Assembly: GCA_030430655.1 (NCBI GenBank)
Contig: JAUIKQ010000004.1
Span: forward strand, 1-43,443
Source: Chlamydiia bacterium
Lineage (GTDB): Bacteria; Chlamydiota; Chlamydiia; Chlamydiales; Simkaniaceae
Reading direction: 5' to 3'
Length of the DNA stretch: 43,443 nt
In this document: positions 1-9,434 of the stretch, piece after piece
Layout: each line of letters begins with the position of its first letter
Position numbering within the stretch: position 1 is the stretch's first letter
Notes under the pieces: model-generated
The model's input: only the letters and a program-made list of their open reading frames with translations
Told to the model about the DNA's origin: nothing
Databases searched by the model: none
Made by a program: the position numbers and the translations under genes

Positions 1-582
1 TTCCTACAAGAGCAGTATAGACAAATGCGAGGGAGTGATCCTGCCACGTTTCAAACAAGCAAAGGGGATTGGAAGGCCTTTAGCGAAGTCAAAGAGAAAG
101 TAGCAAGGCGTTACTACGCAAATGTGTGTGAACAAATTGCTACTAGTGCAGGCGTCGATCAAGACCAGCATCCCGATTTTTATGCACGGCATGCCTTGCG
201 TCCCTATCTAGAGTTTGTGAAAAATCGGGTTATGGAAGGAGACGACACTTTTGTGCGTCCACAAGAAGACGCAGACCTGACTTATGAAAATCAATGGCGT
301 TTAGAAAAGAGCCCATTGACACTTTGTAGAAGTGAAGCGGGCGCTTTTTTTGCTAAAAAAGAGGGAGAGTGGACAGATGTCCAAATGGATAGCAGCAGGT
401 TTGCTTTTGCACAGGTGCAAGGGTTTGATGCTAAGGTGGCTTTTCTGCCCGATAAGTTACTAGAAGGGCAAGCATTACTCGGTGAAGGGCTAGTCCATGG
501 ATTGATGCAAGAGCTACTAGATGTTCTCAAGGCAGGAGGGATATACGTCGATAGGATGGATGATGACGAGCGCTCTTCTTAA
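1..582 (+). CDS. C-terminal part of an unrecognised chlamydial protein
   Basis: The reading frame is open from the first base of the window, so the 5' end lies outside and the Met codon at 25 is probably internal. About 193 residues are visible. The first third is predicted helical and charged, with a stretch reading AFSEVKEKVARRY that recalls the helical parts of SurA/PpiD-type chaperones; that likeness is weak and I do not assign a function. No membrane segment or signal is visible in this part. The end overlaps the next gene by 23 bases (560-582), so the two are probably cotranscribed with gcvH. Confidence 0.6.
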   Translation, partial: FLQEQYRQMRGSDPATFQTSKGDWKAFSEVKEKVARRYYANVCEQIATSAGVDQDQHPDFYARHALRPYLEFVKNRVMEGDDTFVRPQEDADLTYENQWRLEKSPLTLCRSEAGAFFAKKEGEWTDVQMDSSRFAFAQVQGFDAKVAFLPDKLLEGQALLGEGLVHGLMQELLDVLKAGGIYVDRMDDDERSS

Positions 583-1219
583 CGACCTGCCACCACTTGA
601 TCTATTAAGCTTTTTTTCTTATGAGATAGCTATCCCGCATTTGCCGAGTTTGGATCTATCAAAGCCACGCGCTCGCAAGTTACTGCAATGCGCGCAGTTA
701 GTGGCTCCCCCCTTTTTCAAGGCAGCTTTTGCAAAACTGTATATGGGATGGAATTTGGAAGGATTTTATGCGTTAGTAGATGTGAGAGCGCCGTTTCGAG
801 AAAGTCACTTCGCAAAGATCGAAGAAGGCGATAGCATTGAAATTTTCATCAATACAAGGGTAGATGTTCCTAGCGGGGGACTCTCCCGTTTTTGTCACCA
901 CTTTGCCTTTTTGCCACAAGAAGAGACAGGTAGAGAAATGACCCGCCTTCGTATGGAAGAAAAACGAGATCTTTGTGACAGCGCCTCTTTGCTATCCATC
1001 AGCCATTTTGAAAGTAAAACGTACACGACACTGATCCACATCCCGTTTTGCTCGCTCTATGGATTTGCATTGGACAGATCAAGCTTTGGGCTAGCCTATA
1101 GAATCAATCGCACAGGAAAAGAAAGCCAGAACTTCCCTCTTCCTCCAAGTTATCACCGTATGGCCTATTATCCCAATTTCTGGGGCACTATTGTTATGAA
1201 ACCAAAGGAGAGTGAATGA
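560..1219 (+). CDS. CBM9/DOMON-like fold hypothetical protein
   Basis: The most likely start is the ATG at 560 or 563, just inside the end of the upstream gene; an ATG at 521 is open but lacks a site in front. The central part follows the pattern of CBM9-type beta-sandwich domains: an aromatic-rich strand (YMGWNLEGFYALVDV), then EGDSIEIFINTR, then RFCHHFAF, a common layout in bacterial carbohydrate-binding-like proteins. No signal peptide is visible. It sits directly before gcvH, with the stop TGA (1217-1219) overlapping the gcvH start region, and is probably the counterpart of the small hypothetical next to gcsH in C. trachomatis (inferred from position). Ligand and role unknown. Confidence 0.6.
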   Translation: MMTSALLNDLPPLDLLSFFSYEIAIPHLPSLDLSKPRARKLLQCAQLVAPPFFKAAFAKLYMGWNLEGFYALVDVRAPFRESHFAKIEEGDSIEIFINTRVDVPSGGLSRFCHHFAFLPQEETGREMTRLRMEEKRDLCDSASLLSISHFESKTYTTLIHIPFCSLYGFALDRSSFGLAYRINRTGKESQNFPLPPSYHRMAYYPNFWGTIVMKPKESE

Positions 1220-1578
1220 TGCAATTTACAGATTCACATGAGTGGGTAAAAGTAGAGGGAAAGACGGGGACCGTCGGTATCACAAAATATGCGCAGCAAG
1301 AGCTTGGAGAGATTGTGCATGTCGAGCTTCCAAAGCTTGGTGCTTACGTCAATGCTGGCCAAGAGGTGTGTGTGCTGGAGTCCACAAAGGCAGCAGCGGA
1401 TATTTACTCTCCCGTTTCTGGGACCATTACCAAAGTGAACGCAGCGCTCGAAGAGGACATCTCTTTGCTAAACCAGGCGCCAGAGGCTGGTGGATGGATT
1501 TACCAATTAGAAATAGAGGGTAAAGAAGAGGAGACTTTACTACTAGATCGCGCCGAGTATGAGGCCATGCTCTCTTGA
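1216..1578 (+). CDS. gcvH: Glycine cleavage system H-like lipoyl carrier protein
   Basis: The protein is 120 residues with the full H-protein pattern: HEWV near the N-terminus, GITKYAQQELGEIVHVELP, and the lipoylation motif ESTKAAADI with the acceptor lysine at residue 58, followed by the SPVSGTI and GGWIYQL segments. Two ATG codons overlap the upstream stop; the second (1219) has AAGGAG about seven bases before it. Chlamydiae keep an H protein without a full glycine cleavage system, so here it may serve lipoate transfer rather than glycine breakdown (family knowledge, not seen here). The last 79 bases overlap nqrE on the other strand. Confidence 0.93.
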   Translation: MMQFTDSHEWVKVEGKTGTVGITKYAQQELGEIVHVELPKLGAYVNAGQEVCVLESTKAAADIYSPVSGTITKVNAALEEDISLLNQAPEAGGWIYQLEIEGKEEETLLLDRAEYEAMLS

Positions 1579-2252
1579 GTGTCATCCGTGGACGGTGGCT
1601 CTACTTTATCGAGGTTGATACCTATAAATCCCATAAATGCCATAGCGATAAGTCCTGTGAGAATAAAGGTGATGCCCATCCCTTTTAGCCCTTTTGGGAT
1701 GTTGGAATAGGTAAGCTTTTCCCTGAGCGTGGCAATAATAACAATAGCAAGCCACCATCCCAGGCCGGATCCGGCCACGTATACAACATTTGGAATGAGT
1801 GGGTAGTTGCGCACGGCAGCAAAAAGGCAGGCTCCTAAAATCGCGCAATTTACCGTAATAAGGGGCAAATACACTCCTAAAGCCCGGTATAGCGTGGGAG
1901 AAAAAACATCAATGATGATTTCTAAAATTTGTACCATGGCCGCGATGACAGCAATAAATAAGATAAATTCCAAAAAGCTTAAGTCAGGCAGCGTGCCTTG
2001 AAATCCAAAAAAGCGTAACCAGGACAGACTGCCAGGTTTTGTAATGAACTGGCGCACAAACCAGTTTACCGTTCCTGATAGGGTTAGAACGACAAAAACA
2101 GCGGCTCCAAGTCCGTTGGCGGTTTTAATTTTATTGGAGCAGGCAAGGTAAGAGCACATGCCAAGAAAAGTAAAAAGCAAAATATTTTGGATAAAAATAG
2201 ATTGAATGCTAAGGCCCAAGAGGTTGAGAAAAGAAAAGTTGCCAAGCCACAT
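1500..2252 (-). CDS. nqrE: Na+-translocating NADH:quinone reductase subunit E
   Basis: NqrE is a six-helix membrane subunit of the sodium-pumping NADH:quinone reductase. The sequence carries the family segments QNILLFTFLGMCSYLACS and LPLITVNCAILG, each with the cysteine that with its NqrD partner holds an iron-sulfur centre in the membrane. A GGGAGTG site precedes the ATG. It is 250 residues; the last 35 or so (after NLDKVEPP) are a serine-rich soluble tail that lies over the 3' end of gcvH. It is the last gene of the nqrB-C-D-E run, with a four-base gap to nqrD. Confidence 0.95.
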   Translation of the reverse strand: MWLGNFSFLNLLGLSIQSIFIQNILLFTFLGMCSYLACSNKIKTANGLGAAVFVVLTLSGTVNWFVRQFITKPGSLSWLRFFGFQGTLPDLSFLEFILFIAVIAAMVQILEIIIDVFSPTLYRALGVYLPLITVNCAILGACLFAAVRNYPLIPNVVYVAGSGLGWWLAIVIIATLREKLTYSNIPKGLKGMGITFILTGLIAMAFMGFIGINLDKVEPPSTDDTQESMASYSARSSSKVSSSLPSISNW

Positions 2253-2256
2253 CGTT

Positions 2257-2880
2257 TCACTCCCTATTAAAATGGTTCATAATCCAAAGTAGTCCTCCTA
2301 AAATAAAAAAGGCAGAGGGGGCAAGTGCCATTAGATTCGAGTTGACGTACCGGTTGGGATGCTCTACAGAAGCATAAAAGCTTTCTGGAATGAGAGGGAT
2401 ACCCAAAAAAGTGCCAAAACCAAAAACTTCCCGAATGGCGGCCACAATAAGCAGAACGATAGCGTACCCACATCCAGCGCCGACACCGTCTACAAAAGCA
2501 GGTATTGGAGCCATGTTTTTTGCGTAACTTTCCGCACGTCCCATGACTAGACAATTGGTAATAATGAGCCCAACAAATACAGATAAAATCCGAGACATGT
2601 CGTAGAGATACGCTTTTAAAAATTGATCTACGCTAATTACAAGCAAAGAGATGATCGTCAATTGCGTTAGCATACGCACATTTTCCGGGGTGTGGTGACG
2701 TAAAAGAGAAACAAAAAAGGAAGAAAACCCCGTTACAAAAATCACTGCAAGTCCCATCGTTAGCGCAACAGAGACTTTGATTGTCACAGCCAAAGCGGAA
2801 CAAATTCCTAAAATAGCCACCAAAATTTGGTTGTTTTCCCAAAGCTGTGCTAAATAGATTTTTTTAAGGTTTCGGCTCAC
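2257..2880 (-). CDS. nqrD: Na+-translocating NADH:quinone reductase subunit D
   Basis: The 207-residue protein is hydrophobic throughout with about six helices and the NqrD hallmarks [10 protein letters not shown] near the N-terminus and [17 protein letters not shown] in the middle. NqrD and NqrE are inverted-topology homologues forming the membrane core around a shared Fe-S site; the cysteines in GICSA and TNCLV are the expected ligands. The gene start overlaps the end of nqrC by 17 bases, consistent with translational coupling. Confidence 0.95.
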   Translation of the reverse strand: MSRNLKKIYLAQLWENNQILVAILGICSALAVTIKVSVALTMGLAVIFVTGFSSFFVSLLRHHTPENVRMLTQLTIISLLVISVDQFLKAYLYDMSRILSVFVGLIITNCLVMGRAESYAKNMAPIPAFVDGVGAGCGYAIVLLIVAAIREVFGFGTFLGIPLIPESFYASVEHPNRYVNSNLMALAPSAFFILGGLLWIMNHFNRE

Positions 2881-3691
2881 TTTGCCACCTTTTGTGTGCT
2901 TTAATTAAAAAAGGGCGGTACGGCGCAAGACTTTCTTTGTAGGCTTGGCTCACCCCCTGCATGGTGATAGAGGCGCCGGCAACACCATCCACAGCATTTT
3001 TTGCTTTTGGAGCCTTGCCAAGCACATTTTCCACTCGCCCTTTGACTATGTAGATGCCCAGAGGAGCACTGGAAAAATGGGTTTCTCCCGCGTTATCTGG
3101 TTGAAAAATCACTTTATTGAAAAACTGTTTTTGCCAGCTATGTAGCGCAATATCTCCTCCAAGGCCTGGCGTCTCTTTTTGCTCATACCAAGACGTTCCA
3201 ATCACGGTGTTACCATCAGGACGTATGGCAAGATAGCCATGGATCGCGTCCCAAAGACCAAACCCATCAATAGGAATAATGTAGGCAATGACTTTGTCCG
3301 TCTCAGTAATAGTGTATAGAGGATAGGTAGGAGTTTTATCAAGAGGCTTTGCATGCAGATCGCCTAAGTTATCCACCCATTGCAGAGTAACGTGGTTTTG
3401 AAAAAAGGCAAGGATAGTACTAGAAGAGGCCTTCACAGCGACTTTTGATGGGAGAAGCGTTTTGGAAGAAAGACTGTATTTGGCAAAACCCGATCCTTGA
3501 CGATCTGTCAAAAGAAAATGGTCGCTACTATCTAAAATAAGAGCCGCTTGCAGAAGCTGTTTGCTCTTGTACACCTCAATAGCGAGCTGCTGTTTTGGTT
3601 GCAGCAAGACAGAAAGTGTTGCCAAAAAAGCCGCGCTAATAGCACATAGAGCAGCAGTAAATAAGAAAGTGGGTTTACGTGGACTTGACAT
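2864..3691 (-). CDS. nqrC: Na+-translocating NADH:quinone reductase subunit C
   Basis: This subunit has one N-terminal membrane helix (about residues 8-28) and an extracytoplasmic flavin domain. Near the C-terminus is [13 protein letters not shown], matching the flavinylation motif in which the final Thr carries FMN through a phosphoester bond made by ApbE. The segment GDIALHSW and the [11 protein letters not shown] segment also fit NqrC. It is 275 residues, in the usual range. Both ends overlap neighbours (17 bases with nqrB, 17 with nqrD), as expected in a tight operon. Confidence 0.95.
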   Translation of the reverse strand: MSSPRKPTFLFTAALCAISAAFLATLSVLLQPKQQLAIEVYKSKQLLQAALILDSSDHFLLTDRQGSGFAKYSLSSKTLLPSKVAVKASSSTILAFFQNHVTLQWVDNLGDLHAKPLDKTPTYPLYTITETDKVIAYIIPIDGFGLWDAIHGYLAIRPDGNTVIGTSWYEQKETPGLGGDIALHSWQKQFFNKVIFQPDNAGETHFSSAPLGIYIVKGRVENVLGKAPKAKNAVDGVAGASITMQGVSQAYKESLAPYRPFLIKAHKRWQSEPKP

Positions 3692-5129
3692 ATCTTTTTC
3701 TTCTCAGCATATGCAAAGCAAAACGATCAAATAAGGGGGCAAACACATTAGCAAACAAAATAGCCAGCATCACCCCTTCTGGAAAAGCGGGATTAATGAG
3801 TCGAATGAGCATCACCACTAAACCTATCAAAAGGCCGTATAGCCATTTGGCCATTTTGCGCTCAGGAGAGGAAACAGGATCTGTTGCCATAAACACTAAC
3901 CCAAAGCAAAGGCCTCCTAAAAGCAGGTGTTTATACGAAGGAAAGTCAAATTTTGCAGGCGCCCATAGGCCAAAAAAGTGACTTGACCATCTAAAGAGTA
4001 GCGCAGTGAGATAGGCCCCTACTGCCACGCTCATCATAGTGCGCCACGCACCAACACCCGTGTACACGAGCAAAAAGGCTCCTAGAAGGCACGCAAAAGT
4101 AGACGTTTCTCCAATGGACCCAATCATATTGCCAAAAAAAAAGTTTGTGTCTGTCCAACCTCCAAAGCCATATTTTAATTTAGTGAAGGCAAGAGCATTA
4201 GAATAAAGCTCTGTGCTTAGGCCGAGCCCTCCTTCTGCTAAGGGCGCTGTGATAAAGTGTTGCCAATCTGCTGCTGTAGTCAGCTCTCCCCATTGTTTGA
4301 GCTTTGCTGCAAGTGTTTTGGATAGCGTTGGCTTTTGATGAAAGTGGTAGGCAATAGCGTCTATATGAATCCGTTTGATAGCAAGATCAATATTAAATAG
4401 GCTAAGTGGAGAAGCAGTAGAGACGCCATCAGCCGTTGCTTTCAGCTGAGCGGTAGCAAAAACATCCCCTGTCATACGAGCTGGGAAAGCGAAAAACAAA
4501 AAGCAGCGAGAAACAAGGGCAGGATTTAGAATGTTCATCCCCGTTCCTCCGAAAACCTCTTTTCCGATCACAATGCCGGCTGAAATGCCCACAATTGCCA
4601 TCCAGTAAGGAATTGAAGGGGGAAGAATCAATGCAAATAAGATGCCAGAGACTAAGAAGCCTTCAGAAATCGCTTCTCTACGCACACAAGCAAACAGTGC
4701 TTCCCAAAATCCTCCGACCGTATAGGAAAGGAGGAGAAGAGGGAGGAAGATGCCGATGCCATTTTTGAAAATAGGAAAAAAGTGTGCACAGGCAAAGCTA
4801 AAAAAGCCCGTCCAAGACTTTGTAGCTAGAAAGTAAGTTTGAACAAGCGTTGGGTCATTATTTCTATAAATATAGTCTTGCACGCCACAGTTCCAAATAC
4901 CCCAAAGCGTGCAAGGAAGCAAAGCCATTACCACCAAAATCATGCACCGTTTGATGTCATTTACATCTCTCACATGTGGGGGGCCATGCGTGCGTATATC
5001 GGGAGCGAAGAGAAAGTGACTCAGCGCAGAAAACACAGGTCGGAGCCGCTTGATGTTACGGCGATCGCTATTTTCTAACACATCTAAAAGGCGCCTAAGC
5101 ATGCGAACTCTTTTTTCTTTTCTACTCAC
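3675..5129 (-). CDS. nqrB: Na+-translocating NADH:quinone reductase subunit B
   Basis: NqrB is the large membrane subunit that carries riboflavin and covalent FMN and forms part of the sodium path. The sequence has the family segments KRCMILVVMALLPCTLWGIWN, GKEVFGGTGMNILNPALV and FMATDPVSSPERK. The flavinylation site reads DGVSTAS, so the acceptor at residue 240 would be Ser rather than the usual Thr. The start given is GTG at 5129; the ATG at 5102 (residue 10) is an alternative. It heads the nqrBCDE run. nqrA and nqrF are not in the window, as in C. trachomatis where they lie elsewhere. Confidence 0.94.
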   Translation of the reverse strand: MSRKEKRVRMLRRLLDVLENSDRRNIKRLRPVFSALSHFLFAPDIRTHGPPHVRDVNDIKRCMILVVMALLPCTLWGIWNCGVQDYIYRNNDPTLVQTYFLATKSWTGFFSFACAHFFPIFKNGIGIFLPLLLLSYTVGGFWEALFACVRREAISEGFLVSGILFALILPPSIPYWMAIVGISAGIVIGKEVFGGTGMNILNPALVSRCFLFFAFPARMTGDVFATAQLKATADGVSTASPLSLFNIDLAIKRIHIDAIAYHFHQKPTLSKTLAAKLKQWGELTTAADWQHFITAPLAEGGLGLSTELYSNALAFTKLKYGFGGWTDTNFFFGNMIGSIGETSTFACLLGAFLLVYTGVGAWRTMMSVAVGAYLTALLFRWSSHFFGLWAPAKFDFPSYKHLLLGGLCFGLVFMATDPVSSPERKMAKWLYGLLIGLVVMLIRLINPAFPEGVMLAILFANVFAPLFDRFALHMLRRKRYVKST

Positions 5130-5167
5130 CTGGAGTATAGGATGATTGCAAATATTTGAGAATGGGT

Positions 5168-5196
5168 ATTATCGCAGCAATTTGTTCACTTGGTAA
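5168..5196 (-). promoter_or_regulatory. Putative promoter for nqrBCDE
   Basis: Read on the minus strand, TTACCA (5196-5191) and GATAAT (5173-5168) are separated by 17 bases, a reasonable sigma-66/sigma-70-type match 39 bases before the GTG of nqrB. Its -35 box coincides with that of the opposite promoter. Confidence 0.4.
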
Positions 5197-5219
5197 TTTA
5201 CTAAGCGGTGCGCTATAAT
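5190..5219 (+). promoter_or_regulatory. Putative promoter for the AsmA-like gene
   Basis: TTGGTA (5190-5195) and a perfect TATAAT (5214-5219) with an 18-base spacer lie 39 bases before the ATG at 5259. The -35 box overlaps that of the divergent nqr promoter. Confidence 0.5.
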
Positions 5220-5258
5220 CGCGAACGGGAAGGGAAGCGTTTCTATTGACCGGATGGT

Positions 5259-8200
5259 ATGAAAAAGTTTATCGCGTTCGTAAGTATTGGCCTTGTTTTG
5301 TGCTTGGCTTTATGGCAAGTAGCCCTACCCTGTCTAGCGAGGCAGTTTTTTCCTCTGCTGAGCGAGCCTTTTGAATACAAGTCTGTGGCTTTGGATGGCT
5401 ACGGCTTGCAGTTTTCTGATATAAAGGGGCAACTGCAGGGGATGCAGGTCGCGGCACCTGCCATGACGGTAAAGTTCCCCCTGCCTTTTTTAAGCAAGAT
5501 GCGTGTAAAAATACACGCTCCAACAGTAGCGTTAAAATTAGAAAAAAAGCAAACGCCCTTAGAACATCTGCGCAAGCTTTCTCGAGCGAAACTGTACTTA
5601 CATGATATGCATTTGGAGGAAGGGACGCTGCTGCTGGACGAAGCGCCCCTGTCTTTTGATGCACACCTAGGACATGTTGGTAGGATTAGCATTAGCAGCA
5701 AGCAAGGAGCGCTGCTGGAATGCTATTGGGAAAAAGGGGAAAAAGATTTATCTATCGAAGTGCAAGCGCGAGAGTTCTCCTTATGCCATGCCAAAGGGGT
5801 ATTGTCAGCCGGTATTTTGCAAAGCCTTGGTGGAAAAGTAAGCGGATTTTTCAGATGGAATGGAAGAGAAAGCGACTATGCTTTGTCGGTAAAAGAGGGT
5901 TTCCTTGCCTTTGGAGACTATAAGGGGGAGGTGCAGCACCTTTGCATAAAAAAAGGGAGACATCATCCTCTGGTTGTATTGGACAAAGTGGACTTACAGC
6001 TGCAAAACACGCGGTTTACCATTGGGGGCTATTTGGATGAAACTCTTGCCTTAAAAGGGAAAGTGAATCAGCGTCCCTTTTGCTGGCAAGGAAGGTGGAA
6101 AGAGCAGTTAGAGAGCCGCGCCTATTTTTTGGACAAGCCGGCAGAGGCGCTATCTGTTAAAGCCTTTGGTTCCAAGCGACGAGCTGAGCTTTCAGCGCTG
6201 CTTTCTATTGCCTGGAAAGGAGGGGAATTTCTTGGAAAAGCGCGAGGGCCTTTGCACAAAATGGATGTGTGTGCGGATGTTGCTTTTCTCGAAAAAACAA
6301 AAGCGAGCCCTGAAAATATACAAATAAAAGGTGTTTTTGCTTCCCCTCTGCACTTAAGCATGGCAATGATCCTTTCCTATCCGTCAGGAAGTGAAGACAC
6401 TATCCACTTGGAGACAAAAGAGCGGCGTATACATGGAAAGGCACTTTCTTGTGATACCCTCAATTGGGCAGCGAAGCTCCTTGGAACGCAGGGCAGCGCT
6501 ATTGGCAGCTATAGCATAGATGGGCGATGGGATAGAGAAAAGCTGACCATAGATTTTTCTACCCAAGATGGCTGTTTTATCACAAATGCGGTGAAAGCAA
6601 AGCTTGCTAAATCCTTTACTCATACTCTGCATACGACCTTCGCTGAGAATAAGTGGAAGGGGAAAATCGCCATTGACCGTTTGTGTTTGCAAAAACATCC
6701 CCTGCATTTTTGTGGCGGTAATTTAGTGATAGATGGATCTTTTGTCAGAGGGGAAGATTTTAAGTTGGAAGATCAGGCTATAGACGTGCGAGGGGGTTTT
6801 GCTCTGGATTTGTCTACAGTGGAATTGCATTTAGACATTTGCCGGATTTCAGGGTCAATGCATAGCGCTATTGCCACTTTAGGCCATTTTATTCCTATTC
6901 CTGATTATTTACAGGGTGCTTCGGGACAGGTATGTGCGCAAGACGGAGGCGTAAGTATCAAGCTTTCGCTTATAAATAATGCTTTTGTATCAGGAGGAAT
7001 AGACCTTACCTTTCATGGCGCAAATTTTAACTATCGCAATTTACAATTCAGCAATGCCAAGGGCAAGTTCCATTGGGATAATGCAAGCTTTGGTGTGCAT
7101 GGCCTCGAAGCAGACCTTGGTTTAGGCGATCAGCTGCTTTGTACCTGCGCTGTTCCTTCCCTTGTCTATGATGAAGAGAAGCCCTCTTCTTTTGCTGCTT
7201 ACTTGACGCAAGGGACAGAAACATTAGCGCACTTTTTTGGAACCACTTTTTGCGATAGAAAGGCGCAAACTGTTTCTGTGTCTTTAGACGAGGCGCGCTC
7301 TGTTTTTTTAGGTAGCCCTTGTAGCTTGGACGCATTTTGTGTCGATTTTGGTGGAAAATTGCTTGCTTGTAAGGGGAATTTCTCCTTTGATTTGGGAAGA
7401 AATAGCAGCCACTTGGAGCAGCTGAGAGCTTTTGTACCCAAGCTGCCCTCCTTTTCTTCTTCCTTGCAAGGCGCTTTAGAATGCTGTTTTCATTTTCTGC
7501 AAGAAACAGAGACTTTCCACTGCTCTATTACAAGCCCTAGCGTTAGCTGTAAAGAAACGCTATTGCATGCATTGGACGTGGAGGGCGTATACAGGCAGAG
7601 AGAAAAACTCTGGCAGTGGCGCTTTGGCATTGGAGATATAAGAGCAGAACTAGTGGGTCTATATGAACAATCTCAATGGACTATTCCTTCTTTTTTTCTA
7701 GAGTGGCGTGATATTAAGATTGTGGGTCATGGGGAGTATAAAACAGCGTGGCGTTTTAGCTATGAAATAGAAGGGCAATTCCAAAGCTTGTGGGCCTACC
7801 TTGGGATAGATCCTGAAAAGATAGATCAGTTAGAAGGGACCTTTTCAGGGCAAGGAGTCATTGACCTTAATTGGGACTTGCAAAAAAAGTGGTGTGTTCA
7901 TGGCCATTTAACCCAATTTCAGGGTTATATAGGACCCGATCACTTAAAGTTACAAGTGCAGCCCATCACCTTATCTCTATGTAATCAAGTCCTTTCGGTT
8001 ACAGGCATTGACTGCTCTATTTTTAATGCGAGCCAAACTACGTTGCTACTCAACCTACATATGCCCTCTCTTTCTAAAGTCTCACATGATTACTTTGGTC
8101 AAAAAGGGCGCCTCTTTATCGCACCGGAGATTGTCCATTGGATCGGGCAGACCCATTTGTTGCCCCACCTATCTGTTAAAGAGCGCCAGATTAAAATCAA

Positions 8201-9434
8201 AGGGCTTTCCCTCCCTTGGGAAAATCAGTTGGATATTGCTTTTGACTTTTCTTATCAAGAAAGAAAATTTTTCTTCGATGCGAATGTTAAAGAAGGGTAT
8301 TTTTGGCTTTTTGGGCAGACGTTTTATTTGCAGGATATGCTCTGCCATGTGAGCGAATCTAGCGCTAAGTTGCGCTGGACTTCTGTGCTAAATCAAGCGC
8401 CGTTTTCTTGCGATCTACAAATAGATGCCTCTCCTTCTTTTTTCCAAGGCAAGCTTGCGGTCTCTTCGCCTGAAGCAGGGGCATTAAAAATGGAGGGGCG
8501 TTTTGACAAGCGCGAAGGGCTAAGCCTTGGAAAAATAGAAGGGGAGCTCTATGGGATTGCAGCTTCACTCAGCCAAACACTCAATCCGCGACAACACACT
8601 TTTGTAGGACAACTGCGCTTTTGTAGTCACCGTTTTTTGCCCATGCTTTTTGCAAAAAATCATCAGTTGGCAGAGTGGATGCATTTATCAGGGCTAGAGT
8701 GGAGTGGAGAGCTGCGATTTCCTAAAAATCATTGGGAAGAGTGGCATTTAGAAGGCTTGCTCAAGGGCAAGTCGATTGAATGTGGCAAGTGGCAGGTGGA
8801 CAGTTTTTTAGGAGGGGTGAAAGCGAATCGGTCGCAAATCTCTTTACACCAGTGTTTTTTGAGTGACGAGTCTGGCACGGTAGAAATAGAGTCTTTAAAC
8901 ATCCAGCGGATGCGCAATGACTGGAAAATTACCATTCCTGAGATTTGGGTACGTGACTTTCGGCCAAGTTTGCTCAAAGAGAAGGGGAAAGAGCGCCTAT
9001 TTATTCGTCCTTTTAAAGTGGATGAAATGTGTATTTCCAATATTTCTGGTTATCTACATCAGCGGGAAAAGTGGACAGGTAGCGGCTACTGTCGATTTAT
9101 CAATACCTTTCATAAAAATACGCATGTGCTCGATCTGCCCATTGAAATTTTAGGAAGATTGGGACTCGATCCTGTTCTCTTGGTTCCTGTGCAAGGAGAA
9201 CTCCATTTTCTTGCGTCTTGCGGAAAAGTGATGTTAACAGATTTGAGGAACAGCTACAGCGAAGGGCAAAGATCTTATTTTTATCTTTCCCGAAAAGAGC
9301 CTTCTTATATTGATTTTAAAGGGCAAATGTATGTGAATATCAAAATGAAACAGTACGTTCTTTTAAAAGTGACCCAACCTTTCACCTTATCCATTCAAGG
9401 GTCTATCAAACGCCCCTCTTACACCTTACGATGA
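5259..9434 (+). CDS. Large AsmA/TamB-like envelope protein
   Basis: The 1391-residue protein starts with an uncleaved-type signal or anchor helix (residues 3-28) followed by a long run of beta-strand-rich, amphipathic sequence with no further membrane helices. This is the build of the AsmA-like superfamily (AsmA, TamB, YhdP, YdbH), whose members form lipid-carrying beta grooves spanning the periplasm. The C-terminal end, with LSIQGSIKRPSYTLR, matches the way AsmA-family proteins end (a strand of the form GTLxxP). The length is close to that of E. coli YhdP. Role by family: moving phospholipids or helping outer-membrane assembly; specific substrate unknown. The stop overlaps the next start by four bases (ATGA). 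Confidence 0.65.
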   Translation: MKKFIAFVSIGLVLCLALWQVALPCLARQFFPLLSEPFEYKSVALDGYGLQFSDIKGQLQGMQVAAPAMTVKFPLPFLSKMRVKIHAPTVALKLEKKQTPLEHLRKLSRAKLYLHDMHLEEGTLLLDEAPLSFDAHLGHVGRISISSKQGALLECYWEKGEKDLSIEVQAREFSLCHAKGVLSAGILQSLGGKVSGFFRWNGRESDYALSVKEGFLAFGDYKGEVQHLCIKKGRHHPLVVLDKVDLQLQNTRFTIGGYLDETLALKGKVNQRPFCWQGRWKEQLESRAYFLDKPAEALSVKAFGSKRRAELSALLSIAWKGGEFLGKARGPLHKMDVCADVAFLEKTKASPENIQIKGVFASPLHLSMAMILSYPSGSEDTIHLETKERRIHGKALSCDTLNWAAKLLGTQGSAIGSYSIDGRWDREKLTIDFSTQDGCFITNAVKAKLAKSFTHTLHTTFAENKWKGKIAIDRLCLQKHPLHFCGGNLVIDGSFVRGEDFKLEDQAIDVRGGFALDLSTVELHLDICRISGSMHSAIATLGHFIPIPDYLQGASGQVCAQDGGVSIKLSLINNAFVSGGIDLTFHGANFNYRNLQFSNAKGKFHWDNASFGVHGLEADLGLGDQLLCTCAVPSLVYDEEKPSSFAAYLTQGTETLAHFFGTTFCDRKAQTVSVSLDEARSVFLGSPCSLDAFCVDFGGKLLACKGNFSFDLGRNSSHLEQLRAFVPKLPSFSSSLQGALECCFHFLQETETFHCSITSPSVSCKETLLHALDVEGVYRQREKLWQWRFGIGDIRAELVGLYEQSQWTIPSFFLEWRDIKIVGHGEYKTAWRFSYEIEGQFQSLWAYLGIDPEKIDQLEGTFSGQGVIDLNWDLQKKWCVHGHLTQFQGYIGPDHLKLQVQPITLSLCNQVLSVTGIDCSIFNASQTTLLLNLHMPSLSKVSHDYFGQKGRLFIAPEIVHWIGQTHLLPHLSVKERQIKIKGLSLPWENQLDIAFDFSYQERKFFFDANVKEGYFWLFGQTFYLQDMLCHVSESSAKLRWTSVLNQAPFSCDLQIDASPSFFQGKLAVSSPEAGALKMEGRFDKREGLSLGKIEGELYGIAASLSQTLNPRQHTFVGQLRFCSHRFLPMLFAKNHQLAEWMHLSGLEWSGELRFPKNHWEEWHLEGLLKGKSIECGKWQVDSFLGGVKANRSQISLHQCFLSDESGTVEIESLNIQRMRNDWKITIPEIWVRDFRPSLLKEKGKERLFIRPFKVDEMCISNISGYLHQREKWTGSGYCRFINTFHKNTHVLDLPIEILGRLGLDPVLLVPVQGELHFLASCGKVMLTDLRNSYSEGQRSYFYLSRKEPSYIDFKGQMYVNIKMKQYVLLKVTQPFTLSIQGSIKRPSYTLR

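Noticed and set aside
521-559. Upstream ATG extending the CBM9-like protein by 13 residues
   Set aside because: Lies deep in the preceding gene and has no ribosome site; the ATG pair at 560-565 fits the usual overlap better.
7048-7441. Minus-strand ORFs inside the AsmA-like gene
   Set aside because: Shadows of a long real gene; no starts, no family features.
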